The notes beneath the pieces are model-generated. The model worked only from the letters and a program-made list of their open reading frames with translations, made no database searches and was not told the DNA's origin. Source: an uncultured Clostridia bacterium (lineage in GTDB: Bacteria > Bacillota > Clostridia > Oscillospirales > CAG-272). From it: 64,000 nucleotides of DNA. Shown in pieces: positions 25,777 to 34,656 of the stretch (its first letter is position 1; each line of letters begins with the position of its first letter). The stretch covers positions 62,001 through 126,000 of the forward strand of contig CALWJX010000003.1 in the NCBI GenBank assembly GCA_944381085.1, written 5' to 3'. A program made the translations under genes and the position numbers.

Positions 25777-27828
25777 ATGAAAAAACTGAGCTTAAGCGCG
25801 AAATGGATATGGACAAAAGACAATATAACGCCGGACAGCCGCGTGATTTTCAGAAAAAAGTTTAATATTTCCGATATTCCCGACAAATGCAACGCTTATA
25901 TTTCCGTTGATACGAAGTATTGGCTGTACGTCAACTCAAAGCAGGTCGTTTTTGAGGGCGGACTGTTTCGGGAAAGCAAAAACGGTTGCGGCTATGCCGA
26001 CGTTGCGGATATATCCTCATATCTCAGACAAGGTGAAAATGTCATAAGCTTATTCTGCTGGTTTTACGGAAACGGAGGCAGAAACAACACAAACAGCACG
26101 CGGGCGGGTATGATTTTCGAGTGTCCCGAAATCGGAATATACAGCGACTCGGATTTCAAATGCAAAAAACATCCGGCATATTATAAGACTTCGGGGCAAC
26201 AACCTTCTTTTCTGTACGGCGGTCACAACACCGGATTTGACGCAAGACTTGACATCGGCGACTTTACCGCGCTTGATTTTGACGATTCGGACTTTGAAAA
26301 CGCCACGGAATATGAAAATCAGATGTGGGGCGAGCTGTACGAAAGACCTATACCCCTGCATAAAATAAGCGGGAAACGCATACTTGACGAAGTTCGGTAC
26401 GAAAACGGAAAATATACCGCCTCACTTCCCTATGCCTCACAGGTAACTCCGGGATTCAAGGTAATCGCGCAGGGCGGAGAAGTCATAAGCATACATACCG
26501 ACAGATATGCCGTCAAGGGAGGACCGGGAGACGACATACACACATACTACGGTCATCGCACGGAGTATACCTGTAAGCCGGGACTTAACGAATTTGAATC
26601 GCTCTTCTACATATACGGCGAAAAACTTGTATTTGAAGTTTCGAGTCCCGTGACATTTACCGAGTTTTCATACAGGGAAAGCGGATATAACTGCGACATA
26701 GTCGGCGGCTTTGCCTGTGACTGTGACATAATAAACAAAGCCGTAAAAAAGGCAATGAGAACCCTCTATGTCTGTATGCGCGACAACTTTATGGACTGCC
26801 CCGACCGTGAGCGGGGACAGTGGATAGGAGACGTTTCGGTACAGCTGCCTCAGGTAGGATACGTGCTTGACGGCAACGCCCTTTTGCTCGCGAAAAAATG
26901 CATCAATGACTTCATAAATTTAAGAAAAGGCGACGCGCTCGTGGGCAATGTTCCGGGAGAAAATTTCTGCGAGCTTCCCTCTCAGTCTCTCAACGCCATA
27001 AGCGAGCTCGGAATGATATCATATTACTACAGATACACCGCGGATAAAGAGACCTTAAAGCTTTGCTTTGAGCCCTGCGTTAACTATCTGAAACTGTGGA
27101 ATATGGGAAAAGACGGTCTGGTGACCCCGCGTCAAGGCAATTGGAGATGGATGGACCATTTATATAACGTAGACGAAGATGTGTGCGAAAACGCGTGGTA
27201 CTATTCGGCGCTGAAATTCATGAGATTTGTGGCAAAAGAGCTGTCAGACAACAGATTTGATGAATTTATCGGGTCGAGGATAAACTCTATAGAGAACAAT
27301 TTCAACAAAAAATACTGGAAAGGCGACCGCTACGCCTCTCTGGACTTTGTGGACGACAGGGCTAACGCGCTCGCGGTACTCTGCGGATTGTGTCCCAAAG
27401 AAAACTATCCTTACATACACAACATTCTCATCACCGTATTCAATTGCACGGTATATATGGAAAACTATGTATTGTCGGCGTTGTGCGAAATGGGATATTA
27501 CGAAGACGCGCGCAAAAGAATGACGTCAAGATATTACAATCTTGCCGTAAACGAAAATACCACTTTATGGGAAGACTTTTACATTCTTGGCACAAAAAAT
27601 CACGCCTGGAGCGGCGCCCCCATTACAATCATGTACAGATATTTCATGGGCATCAGCACAACCGACGGATTTGAAACGGCTACGATAAAACCCGAAAAGA
27701 CAATTTTCAAAAACATGGAATGTACCGTAAACGCCAAAGGCGGTCTTATCCATATCAAAGTGGATAACGTAAACGGAAAAGTATCCGTAATCAACGGATC
27801 AGAAACCAAGGTCAACGTAATTTATTGA
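25777..27828 (+). CDS. alpha-L-rhamnosidase-like glycosidase (GH78-type)
   Basis: A 683-aa protein. N-terminal beta-sandwich domains begin AKWIWTKDN and include FRKKFNISD, YVNSKQVVFEGG and GENVISLFCWFYG, as in the carbohydrate-binding part of bacterial rhamnosidases. The (alpha/alpha)6 domain carries the GH78 hallmark DCPDRERGQWIGD (about residues 337-349), where the acidic residues bind substrate or act in catalysis, and ends with TTLWEDF and a C-terminal beta domain. Cytoplasmic, no signal peptide. It probably removes alpha-L-rhamnose from imported pectic or glycoconjugate fragments. Some GH78-like sequences act on other sugars. A small hairpin (AACCGA/TCGGTT) precedes its ribosome binding site. 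Confidence 0.87.
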   Translation: MKKLSLSAKWIWTKDNITPDSRVIFRKKFNISDIPDKCNAYISVDTKYWLYVNSKQVVFEGGLFRESKNGCGYADVADISSYLRQGENVISLFCWFYGNGGRNNTNSTRAGMIFECPEIGIYSDSDFKCKKHPAYYKTSGQQPSFLYGGHNTGFDARLDIGDFTALDFDDSDFENATEYENQMWGELYERPIPLHKISGKRILDEVRYENGKYTASLPYASQVTPGFKVIAQGGEVISIHTDRYAVKGGPGDDIHTYYGHRTEYTCKPGLNEFESLFYIYGEKLVFEVSSPVTFTEFSYRESGYNCDIVGGFACDCDIINKAVKKAMRTLYVCMRDNFMDCPDRERGQWIGDVSVQLPQVGYVLDGNALLLAKKCINDFINLRKGDALVGNVPGENFCELPSQSLNAISELGMISYYYRYTADKETLKLCFEPCVNYLKLWNMGKDGLVTPRQGNWRWMDHLYNVDEDVCENAWYYSALKFMRFVAKELSDNRFDEFIGSRINSIENNFNKKYWKGDRYASLDFVDDRANALAVLCGLCPKENYPYIHNILITVFNCTVYMENYVLSALCEMGYYEDARKRMTSRYYNLAVNENTTLWEDFYILGTKNHAWSGAPITIMYRYFMGISTTDGFETATIKPEKTIFKNMECTVNAKGGLIHIKVDNVNGKVSVINGSETKVNVIY

Positions 27829-27843
27829 CTCTGCAAGTAATTT

Positions 27844-27902
27844 GCCCGCTTCGGTATAATTAATTCTCGACCTGAGATTTTAAAAGTACGGAAGCGGGCT
27901 TT
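27844..27902 (+). terminator. inverted repeat after the GH78-like gene, probable terminator
   Basis: GCCCGCTTC (27844-27852) and GAAGCGGGC (27891-27899) pair perfectly across a 38-base loop and are followed by TTTC. The loop is long and the T run short, so it is a weaker call. Confidence 0.5.
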
Positions 27903-27988
27903 CAATCAAGATAAAAGCAAAGTTTTAATATTAACCGATTTTATAAATATTAACTCAATATGTGGAATGTAAAAAATTTGTATTCCTC

Positions 27989-28017
27989 TTGATTTTTCGC
28001 TTAAAATCATTTATAAT
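27989..28017 (+). promoter_or_regulatory. promoter of the GMP synthase gene
   Basis: TTGATT (27989-27994), 17 bp, TATAAT (28012-28017). Because it lies downstream of an in-frame ATG at 27962, it shows that the real start is 28112. Confidence 0.8.
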
Positions 28018-28023
28018 ATTAAA

Positions 28024-28111
28024 TAGATATTGCAGTCGCTTTTTGCCTCGCGACTGTAAAGGTACTTTTAAAAATTTTCATTTCAAGCCGATTACCGGCA
28101 GGAGGATATCA
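28024..28111 (+). promoter_or_regulatory. structured leader of the GMP synthase gene
   Basis: An approximately 88-nt leader. An 8-bp stem (GCAGTCGC with GCGACTGT, about 28031-28056) is followed by an AT-rich linker and a small GCCG/CGGC stem (about 28087-28099) next to the AGGAGG site. I do not recognise a known purine, PRPP or ppGpp riboswitch. The position before guaA makes a purine- or nucleotide-responsive element worth testing. Confidence 0.35.
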
Positions 28112-29095
28112 ATGCAGAATCAAAACAAAAGACCCGACTCTATGGAAAGAATAACAACGGCTGCTCTTGCCGAAAAATTTATTGACGAACAAATATTAAG
28201 TATCAAAGCACAGGTAGGTGACGGGAAGGTTTTGCTCGCGCTGTCCGGCGGTGTAGACAGTTCTGTGGTTGCCGCGCTGCTGATAAAGGCTATCGGAAAA
28301 CAGCTCACCTGCGTGCATGTGAACCACGGTCTTATGCGCAAGGGAGAGTCTGAGCAGGTAATTGAAGTTTTCAAGAATCAGCTCGGCGCAAATCTTATAT
28401 ATGTAGACGCAACCGACCGTTTTCTCGATTTGCTTGAGGGAGTGTCCGACCCCGAACAGAAGAGAAAAATAATCGGGGGAGAATTTATAAAAGTATTTGA
28501 TGAAGAAGCCCGGAAACTTGAGGGCATTTCTTTCCTAGCGCAGGGCACTATATACCCCGATATTCTTGAATCCGACGGAATAAAAGCACACCACAACGTC
28601 GGAGGACTTCCTCAGAAAATGGAATTTGAACTTGTAGAGCCTATAAAATTGCTTTTCAAAGACGAAGTGCGGGTGGTTGGACATGCTTTGGGTCTTCCTG
28701 ACAGTATGGTCAACCGTCAGCCCTTCCCCGGTCCCGGACTCGGTGTGCGCTGCCCCGGTGCCATTACCCGAGACAGACTTTTAACCCTGCGCGAATCGGA
28801 CGCCATTCTGCGTGAAGAATTTGAAAACGCGGGGCTTGCGGGAAAAGTATGGCAGTTCTTCACGGTTGTGCCGGATTTCCGCTCAACCGGCATCAGAAAC
28901 GGAAAGAGAGTTTTTGACAGAATTGTAATTATACGCGCGGTCAACACCGTAGACGCTATGAGCGCCACCGTCCCCGAAATAGAATGGGCGGTACTCAAGA
29001 AGATTACCGACAGAATACTTAACGAGGTGCCGGGCGCCGGACGTGTGCTTTACGACCTCAGTCCCAAGGAGCCCGCAACCATCGAATATGAATGA
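28112..29095 (+). CDS. guaA: GMP synthase ATP-pyrophosphatase subunit, no glutaminase domain
   Basis: A 327-aa protein equal to the C-terminal two thirds of GMP synthase, which aminates XMP to GMP using ATP. The N-type ATP-PPase P-loop is LALSGGVDSSVVAALL (SGGVDSS at 45-51). It is followed by CVHVNHGLMRKGE, QGTIYPD and KAHHNVGGLP, then the dimerisation domain with RQPFPGPGLGVRCPG and the C-terminal KEPATIEYE. The class-I glutamine amidotransferase domain (about 190 aa) of the usual bacterial protein is absent, and there is room for neither it nor a partner in the window. The enzyme is therefore ammonia-dependent or works with a separately encoded glutaminase, as in archaeal two-subunit GMP synthases. 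Start chosen at ATG after CAGGAGG, downstream of the promoter. Confidence 0.92.
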   Translation: MQNQNKRPDSMERITTAALAEKFIDEQILSIKAQVGDGKVLLALSGGVDSSVVAALLIKAIGKQLTCVHVNHGLMRKGESEQVIEVFKNQLGANLIYVDATDRFLDLLEGVSDPEQKRKIIGGEFIKVFDEEARKLEGISFLAQGTIYPDILESDGIKAHHNVGGLPQKMEFELVEPIKLLFKDEVRVVGHALGLPDSMVNRQPFPGPGLGVRCPGAITRDRLLTLRESDAILREEFENAGLAGKVWQFFTVVPDFRSTGIRNGKRVFDRIVIIRAVNTVDAMSATVPEIEWAVLKKITDRILNEVPGAGRVLYDLSPKEPATIEYE

Positions 29096-29277
29096 TTCAC
29101 GTGTGTCGGTCTTCGATAAAATTATATAAAAATAAAATCGGGCGCAGAAAAAAATCAAGAAATTCAGACCATTACCGGTACAGGCGCGTACAGTTTATCA
29201 ATTTATGCGCGTAACACGCAAAAGCTACGGTTTACCGGAGCCGCCGTTCCGAAATAATGGATTTAAATTACATATTA

Positions 29278-29381
29278 CAATTAAATTAAGATGTCCCCGC
29301 CTCAAAAGAAGACGGGCGCCGCTTGATTTTTCAGCGGGGAAAAATCTCCCGCTGAAAGCATTGAATGACGGGCTTTGCCCT
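29278..29381. repeat. dispersed palindromic element, family 2, copy B (inverted)
   Basis: This copy matches copies A and C in the opposite orientation: AAATTAAGAT, then GCCGCTTGATTTTTCAGCGGGG, the second arm CTCCCGCTGAAA and TTGAATGACGG. It has an extra segment of about 25 bp at 29292-29316 not found in A or C. It lies in the 309-bp gap before ddh. Confidence 0.72.
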
Positions 29382-29404
29382 TATAACAGAAAGGCATTTT
29401 AACT

Positions 29405-30391
29405 ATGAGCATCAGAATTGGAATTTACGGATACGGAAATCTCGGCAGGGGTGTGGAAGCCGCAATAAGAAAAAACGCGGATATGAAGCTTGAAGCTATA
29501 TTCACCCGCCGCGACCCCAAAAGTGTAAATATTCTTACCGAAAATGTCGGCGTATACCACGCCGATGAGGCTTTGAAAATGACCGGAGATATTGACGTTA
29601 TGATTCTTTGCGGCGGAAGCGCGACAGACCTTCCGACCCAGACTCCCGCGCTGGCAAAGCTTTACAATGTCATTGACAGTTTCGACACGCACGCCAAAAT
29701 TCCCGAGCACTTTGAGGCGGTGGACAAAGCCGCGTCGGAAGGCGGAAAAACAGCTATTATATCGGTAGGATGGGACCCCGGTCTGTTCTCGCTCAACCGT
29801 CTTTACGCCGAGGCTATTTTGCCCGACGGAAAGGATTACACATTCTGGGGAAAAGGCGTAAGCCAGGGGCACTCCGACGCCATACGCCGTATTGAAGGCG
29901 TGGCCGACGCCAAGCAATATACAATACCGGTAGAATCCGCGCTTGAAGCGGTAAGAAGCGGAAAGAATCCGGAACTTACCACAAGGCAGAAGCACACACG
30001 CGAGTGTTTTGTCGTAGCCAAGGAAGGCGCGGACCTTAAGCGCATTGAGAACGAAATAAAAACCATGCCGAATTATTTTGCGGACTACGATACCACGGTT
30101 CATTTTATCAGCCGTGAAGAATTTGAAAAAAATCACAGCGGAATACCTCACGGCGGGTTTGTCATAAGAAGCGGGTATACCGGAATAAACAATCAAAACA
30201 AACATATAATCGAATACAGCCTGAAACTCGATTCAAATCCCGAGTTTACCTCCTCCGTACTCGTGGCTTATGCGAGAGCGGCATACCGTATGTCGTCAGA
30301 AGGACAGAAAGGCTGCAAAACGGTTTTTGATATACCTCCGGCGTATCTCAGCCCGAAAACCGGAGAAGAAATCAGAAAATCTTTACTGTAA
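29405..30391 (+). CDS. ddh: meso-diaminopimelate D-dehydrogenase
   Basis: A 328-aa NADPH-dependent enzyme that makes meso-diaminopimelate directly from tetrahydrodipicolinate and ammonia, for lysine and peptidoglycan synthesis. The nucleotide-binding motif is IGIYGYGNLGRG, followed by FTRRDP, CGGSATDLP, the conserved DSFDTHAKIP, SVGWDPGLFS and KGVSQGHSDAIRR. Length and ends agree with the family. The ribosome binding site is GAAAGG with ATG ten bases on. The gene stands alone. It uses free ammonia, so it adds to the nitrogen-assimilation capacity given by the asnB-gltBD operon. Confidence 0.96.
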   Translation: MSIRIGIYGYGNLGRGVEAAIRKNADMKLEAIFTRRDPKSVNILTENVGVYHADEALKMTGDIDVMILCGGSATDLPTQTPALAKLYNVIDSFDTHAKIPEHFEAVDKAASEGGKTAIISVGWDPGLFSLNRLYAEAILPDGKDYTFWGKGVSQGHSDAIRRIEGVADAKQYTIPVESALEAVRSGKNPELTTRQKHTRECFVVAKEGADLKRIENEIKTMPNYFADYDTTVHFISREEFEKNHSGIPHGGFVIRSGYTGINNQNKHIIEYSLKLDSNPEFTSSVLVAYARAAYRMSSEGQKGCKTVFDIPPAYLSPKTGEEIRKSLL

Positions 30392-30485
30392 TAAATATTG
30401 ATTATTATTCCTTATTGCCGAAACAGACCAATCCTTATAAATACTGACTTTTTAAGGATTAAAACGCCTGAAACAGCAGTGATTC

Positions 30486-30514
30486 TTGACACTTCGGCAT
30501 CAAAATGGTATCGT
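30486..30514 (+). promoter_or_regulatory. candidate promoter of the TIGR04076-like gene
   Basis: TTGACA (30486-30491) is followed after 17 bp by TATCGT (30509-30514). The -35 box is perfect but the -10 box is poor. Confidence 0.4.
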
Positions 30515-30565
30515 ATTTTTAATGGCAATATAAAACTGTAGTATTTACAGATATAAGGAAATACC

Positions 30566-30925
30566 ATGCTATGCGAAGAGGTTATGATTATGCAAAAATG
30601 GTGTACTGAAGATTGGCAATTTGAATTAACGGCAATAGAGGGAAAAGCGGGGCACTGTCGGCTTGGATTGGAAAAAGGAGATAAATTTGTCTTTTCATAT
30701 GAATGTCCTGCCGGAATGTGTCCTAAAACAATGATAAAAGTATACACATGGTGTGAAGTTATCCGATGTGGCGGTGATTTTACATATAGAGGTGAAAAGG
30801 AAAAATACGAGATGAATATACCGTGTGCTGATGGCTGTATACAATTTCATCTTAAAGCAACTCCTATTAACCGGGATAAAAACGGAAAGCCTCTGCCAAA
30901 CGGTCCCAGGCCAAAAGATGAGTAA
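30566..30925 (+). CDS. TIGR04076-family small cysteine-containing protein
   Basis: Up to 119 aa. The core begins QKWCTEDWQFELTAIEGKAGHC, then KGDKFVFSYECPAGMCPKTMIKVYTW and IRCGGDFTYRG, the pattern of TIGR04076 proteins of unknown function. Five or more conserved Cys suggest metal binding. The start is uncertain: ATG at 30566 has AAGGA upstream, while ATG at 30590 is eight bases after GAAGAGG and gives a protein closer to the family length. Base usage is a little more AT-rich than neighbours. It is monocistronic, with a hairpin at 31171-31204 downstream. Confidence 0.75.
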   Translation: MLCEEVMIMQKWCTEDWQFELTAIEGKAGHCRLGLEKGDKFVFSYECPAGMCPKTMIKVYTWCEVIRCGGDFTYRGEKEKYEMNIPCADGCIQFHLKATPINRDKNGKPLPNGPRPKDE

Positions 30926-31255
30926 CCTCTGATTACAAATGTAATCTTTACCCGGTTAAAGTCTAATTTACATTAAGGGTTGGTGAGCTTCCCAACAAGA
31001 AAACATTACTTTTACTATCGCAAAAAACGAGTGTTTTCACGGAAAAGGCGCGCTTTTTCTATGCTTGTCACGGAACTTTTAAAGAATTTCTTGTAAATTG
31101 AGGCTTTTTCCTGACTTTTGTTAACACCTGCCAAAAGAGATAAAATAAAAATATATAATGAAATATTTTTGACTGCCGGAATCTTCCCTGAATTCACGGC
31201 AGTCTTTAACATAATTTCGTAATTAAAACATATTTTAAAGAAAGGGGATGATACC
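30926..31255. other. intergenic region with several small hairpins
   Basis: About 330 bases without a gene. It holds GATTAC/GTAATC, GTTGG/CCAAC and the terminator-like stem at 31171-31204. No promoter of near-consensus quality stands out for the ABC operon that follows. Confidence 0.45.
31171..31208 (+). terminator. probable intrinsic terminator upstream of the ABC operon
   Basis: GACTGCCG (31171-31178) and CGGCAGTC (31197-31204) with an 18-base loop, followed by TTT. It separates the small gene from the ABC operon. Confidence 0.5.
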
Positions 31256-31957
31256 ATGAGCTATATTGAGGTTCAGAACGTGAAAAAGGACTATAAGAGC
31301 GGAGAGCTTAAAGTCACCGCTCTGCATGACGTCAGTTTTCAGATTGAAAAAGGAGAAATCTGTGTAATAGTCGGAGAATCCGGAGCCGGCAAGACGACCC
31401 TGCTGAACATTCTCGGAGGCATGGATACTCTTACGGAAGGCAGAATTTACGTGGACGGACAGGAGATATCGGCTTACAATTCCAGACAGCTTACCGAATA
31501 CAGAAGAAAAGACATAGGCTTTGTTTTTCAGTTTTACAATCTCATTCCCAACCTTACCGCGCTTGAAAATGTAGAAATAGCCGCTCAGCTTAACCGCAAC
31601 TCTCAGGACGCCGCCACAGTTCTCGGTCAGGTCGGGCTTGAGCACAGAATTCAGAATTTCCCGGCACAGCTTTCGGGCGGAGAACAGCAAAGAGTCGCCA
31701 TAGCCCGCGCGCTCGCGAAAAATCCGAAGCTGTTGCTGTGCGACGAACCTACGGGAGCGCTTGATTACAACACCGGCAAAACAATTCTCAAACTGCTTCA
31801 GGACACCGGTCGGAACACCGGCATGACCGTTGTGATAATTACTCACAATAAAGCGCTTTGCGATATGGCGGACAGGGTCATCAAAATAAAAAGCGGCACT
31901 GTCTCTTCATCATACATAAACCCGACGCCCACCCCGGTGGAAAACATTGAATGGTAA
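31256..31957 (+). CDS. ABC transporter ATPase, MacB/LolD-type
   Basis: A 233-aa nucleotide-binding subunit. Walker A is GESGAGKTT (about 42-50), with the Q-loop in [18 protein letters not shown]. The signature is [16 protein letters not shown] and Walker [13 protein letters not shown], followed by the H-loop in VIITHN. The region after Walker B and the FtsX-type partner 46 bp downstream place it in the MacB/BceA-like group, which includes antimicrobial-peptide and lipoprotein-releasing systems. GAAAGGGG precedes the ATG. No two-component genes adjoin it; the pair at 2.4-5.5 kb is far away. Confidence 0.93.
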   Translation: MSYIEVQNVKKDYKSGELKVTALHDVSFQIEKGEICVIVGESGAGKTTLLNILGGMDTLTEGRIYVDGQEISAYNSRQLTEYRRKDIGFVFQFYNLIPNLTALENVEIAAQLNRNSQDAATVLGQVGLEHRIQNFPAQLSGGEQQRVAIARALAKNPKLLLCDEPTGALDYNTGKTILKLLQDTGRNTGMTVVIITHNKALCDMADRVIKIKSGTVSSSYINPTPTPVENIEW

Positions 31958-32003
31958 AGAATATTAAAATGTCTGCAAAAATTCAAGAAAGGAATGGCAG
32001 GAT

Positions 32004-34442
32004 ATGAACAAATACATAATGAAGTCTCTGTTCCGCTCCCTTAAATCGTCAATGGGCAGATATCTTTCAATCTTCGCCATTATCGCGCTTGGGGTCGGTT
32101 TTTTCGCGGGACTGAAAAATTGCCGCCCCGCAATGGTATCGTCAGCGGACGGTTACTTTGAAAAATACAATTTGTACGACTTAAGGGTAATATCAACCTT
32201 GGGACTTGACAAAGATGACATAAACGATTTTTCCGAGCTTTCGGAATTCAAGGACATTGAAGGCGCTTATTCCGAAACTCTTTATATTTCCTCGCAAAAG
32301 GCATCCGGAGTCTTTACGGTATCAACCTTAACAAATACTGTCAACCTTCCGCAGCTGCTTTACGGACAGATGCCGTCCGAAAAGGACGAATGCATAGTTG
32401 ACGCGAGCGTATTCGGCGAGGACGACATCGGAAAAACAATAACCATAACCGATGAAAACAGCGGGGAAAGTCTGAACAGCTTTTCCGAGAAAACATACAA
32501 AATAACCGGAATCGCCGCGTCCCCCGAATATATAAGCTCGGACAGAGGCACGACCTCTTTGGGAGACGGAAGCGTTATGGGATACATTTATGTGCATCCC
32601 GACTCATATACGGGAGATGTATTCAGCGTAATATACCTGACATTCAGCGAAAAATTTGACCTGTACAGCGATGAATACGACGAATTTTCCGAAACCGCCT
32701 CGCAAAAGGCGGAGCTTGTGCTTGAGGAATGCGCTCAAAGACGCAAAAACGAGCTTGTGGACGCGCTCGCCCCGATTCTTGGGCAGGAAGCCGCCGAGGA
32801 AATAATAGGCGAGCCGACTCTCTATGTTTTAAACCGTGACAGCAATACCGGAGTCGCGCTCTATGAAAACGACACCGCCATAGTATCAAGTATCGCAAAT
32901 GTCTTCCCTGTTTTCTTCGTTCTAATCGCGGTGCTTGTATGCATGACCACCATGTCGCGTATGGTAAACGACGAAAGAACCCAGATAGGCACGCTTAAAG
33001 CTTTGGGATGCGGCAATGTGTCAATTGCCATGAAATACATCCTGTACTCTTCAAGCTCGGCTCTGTTCGGATGTCTTGCGGGATTCTTTTTGGGCACCTA
33101 TATTATGCCAAAGGTAATATGGACCATTTACCAAGCCCGTTATACGCTACCCGACCCGAATTACGATTTCGATACACTTATGTTCTTCATGTGTATAATC
33201 GCTTCCCTTGTCTGTTCGGTAGGCGTTACATCCTACTCATGCTTCCGTGACCTGCACGAAAAACCCGCCGAGCTTATCAGACCGAAATCCCCTAAGGCCG
33301 GAAAAAAGATATTTCTTGAAAAAATCGGCGTTGTCTGGAAAAGACTTTCTTTTCTCAATAAAGTATGCCTCAGAAACACTTTCAGATACAAAAAGAGGAT
33401 GTTCATGATGCTTGTCGGAATCTGCGGATGTACCGCCCTGCTCGTAACCGGTTTCGGACTTAAAGACTCCATCGCGAATGTGGTAAACGACCAATATGAT
33501 GAAATCTTTAACTATAACCTCAGTGTTTCGGTAAATGATTCCGCCACTCAGGAGGACATAGACAGAATTTCACAAATCTGGAGAGATGACAGTGAGCAGT
33601 ACGTATTTGTATATCAGGAACAGTCTGACATAGTATCCTCAAGCGCTTCAAAAAGCGCTTATGTAGTCGCTTCCGAAAAAAATTCCCTCGAAAACTTTGT
33701 ATATCTTCACAATGGCGGGGAAGCCATAGCATACCCGGAGGGGAACAACGCGGTTATTACCGAAAAACTTGCGGAAAATCTGTCCGTAGAAGTGGGAGAC
33801 AGCATAACCGTAAAAGACAGGCAATATACAGTAAGCGGCATATGCGACAACTATATAAACAACTATGTGTATATTGAAAACACCGACACCGAAGTATTTC
33901 CGTTAAACAGGGCTTACATTACGGTAAAAAGTGACGCCGATATGGGAAAGCTCTCCGCCTCAATCCGCCAGGACAGCAGCTGCTCAAGCGTATATGAGCT
34001 TGAAACCGAACGCAGACAGATAAACGACTCCTTGTCAAGCATGGATTATATAGTCGCCGTGGTTATTCTCTGCTCCGGAGCATTGGCGTTTATAGTTCTT
34101 TACAATCTTACAAATATAAACATCATCGAAAGGCAGCGTGAAATCGCCACCGTCAAGGTGCTTGGATTCAACCGCATGGAAGCGTCTTCCTATGTTCTTC
34201 GCGACAACATTATTCTCTCCGTTATCGGAGGAATTGTAGGTCTTCCGCTTGGCAAGCTTTTGCACTTCTATGTCATGTCGCAAATACAGGTCGATATGAT
34301 CAATTTTGACATGAGAATAAGTGTATGGAGCTATGTATTCGCCATATCCCTTACTTTGATTTTCACACTTGTTTCCAATTTCTTTATGAATTTCAAGATA
34401 AATAAGATAAACATGTCGGAATCATTGAAATCAATCGAATAA
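32004..34442 (+). CDS. FtsX-like ABC transporter permease (two FtsX modules)
   Basis: An 812-aa membrane protein. One TM segment (about 20-40) is followed by a large extracytoplasmic domain (about 45-275). The first FtsX module has three TMs (about 290-410, including TMSRMVNDERTQIGTLKALG). A further N-terminal-type TM lies near 465-485, a second extracytoplasmic domain follows (about 490-670), and the second FtsX module ends the protein (about 680-810, including NIIERQREIATVKVLGFNRMEA). This layout fits permeases of the large FtsX family that work with a MacB-like ATPase, here encoded just upstream. It probably transmits mechanical force to an outer-surface process rather than importing a solute. 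A strong terminator follows. Confidence 0.92.
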   Translation: MNKYIMKSLFRSLKSSMGRYLSIFAIIALGVGFFAGLKNCRPAMVSSADGYFEKYNLYDLRVISTLGLDKDDINDFSELSEFKDIEGAYSETLYISSQKASGVFTVSTLTNTVNLPQLLYGQMPSEKDECIVDASVFGEDDIGKTITITDENSGESLNSFSEKTYKITGIAASPEYISSDRGTTSLGDGSVMGYIYVHPDSYTGDVFSVIYLTFSEKFDLYSDEYDEFSETASQKAELVLEECAQRRKNELVDALAPILGQEAAEEIIGEPTLYVLNRDSNTGVALYENDTAIVSSIANVFPVFFVLIAVLVCMTTMSRMVNDERTQIGTLKALGCGNVSIAMKYILYSSSSALFGCLAGFFLGTYIMPKVIWTIYQARYTLPDPNYDFDTLMFFMCIIASLVCSVGVTSYSCFRDLHEKPAELIRPKSPKAGKKIFLEKIGVVWKRLSFLNKVCLRNTFRYKKRMFMMLVGICGCTALLVTGFGLKDSIANVVNDQYDEIFNYNLSVSVNDSATQEDIDRISQIWRDDSEQYVFVYQEQSDIVSSSASKSAYVVASEKNSLENFVYLHNGGEAIAYPEGNNAVITEKLAENLSVEVGDSITVKDRQYTVSGICDNYINNYVYIENTDTEVFPLNRAYITVKSDADMGKLSASIRQDSSCSSVYELETERRQINDSLSSMDYIVAVVILCSGALAFIVLYNLTNINIIERQREIATVKVLGFNRMEASSYVLRDNIILSVIGGIVGLPLGKLLHFYVMSQIQVDMINFDMRISVWSYVFAISLTLIFTLVSNFFMNFKINKINMSESLKSIE

Positions 34443-34540
34443 GGCGAAAAGTCCGACAAAACCGGATTAAAGTCCGTGTTTGATTTAAATACCTGCTTTC
34501 TCGGGTGAAACGTACAAGTCTGCAAAAAAGAATAATAAAA

Positions 34541-34589
34541 AGCTCTCTTACGATAGAATAAAAGTAAAACTATCGTAGGAGGGCTTTTA
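34541..34589 (+). terminator. intrinsic terminator of the ABC operon
   Basis: AGCTCTCTTACGATAG (34541-34556) pairs with CTATCGTAGGAGGGCT (34570-34585), with two G-T pairs, a 13-base loop and a T4 run. It sits 98 bp past the permease stop. Confidence 0.8.
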
Positions 34590-34656
34590 TACGCGGAAAA
34601 GTCCGCGCATTGAAAATGGAATTATAAATTATTTACCTATATATAAGATTATCTTA

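Noticed and set aside
27962-28111. N-terminal extension of GMP synthase
   Set aside because: The extended frame begins before the sigma-A promoter and has no ribosome binding site; ATG 28112 has CAGGAGG.
29399-30205. 268-aa minus-strand ORF
   Set aside because: Antisense shadow of the ddh gene.
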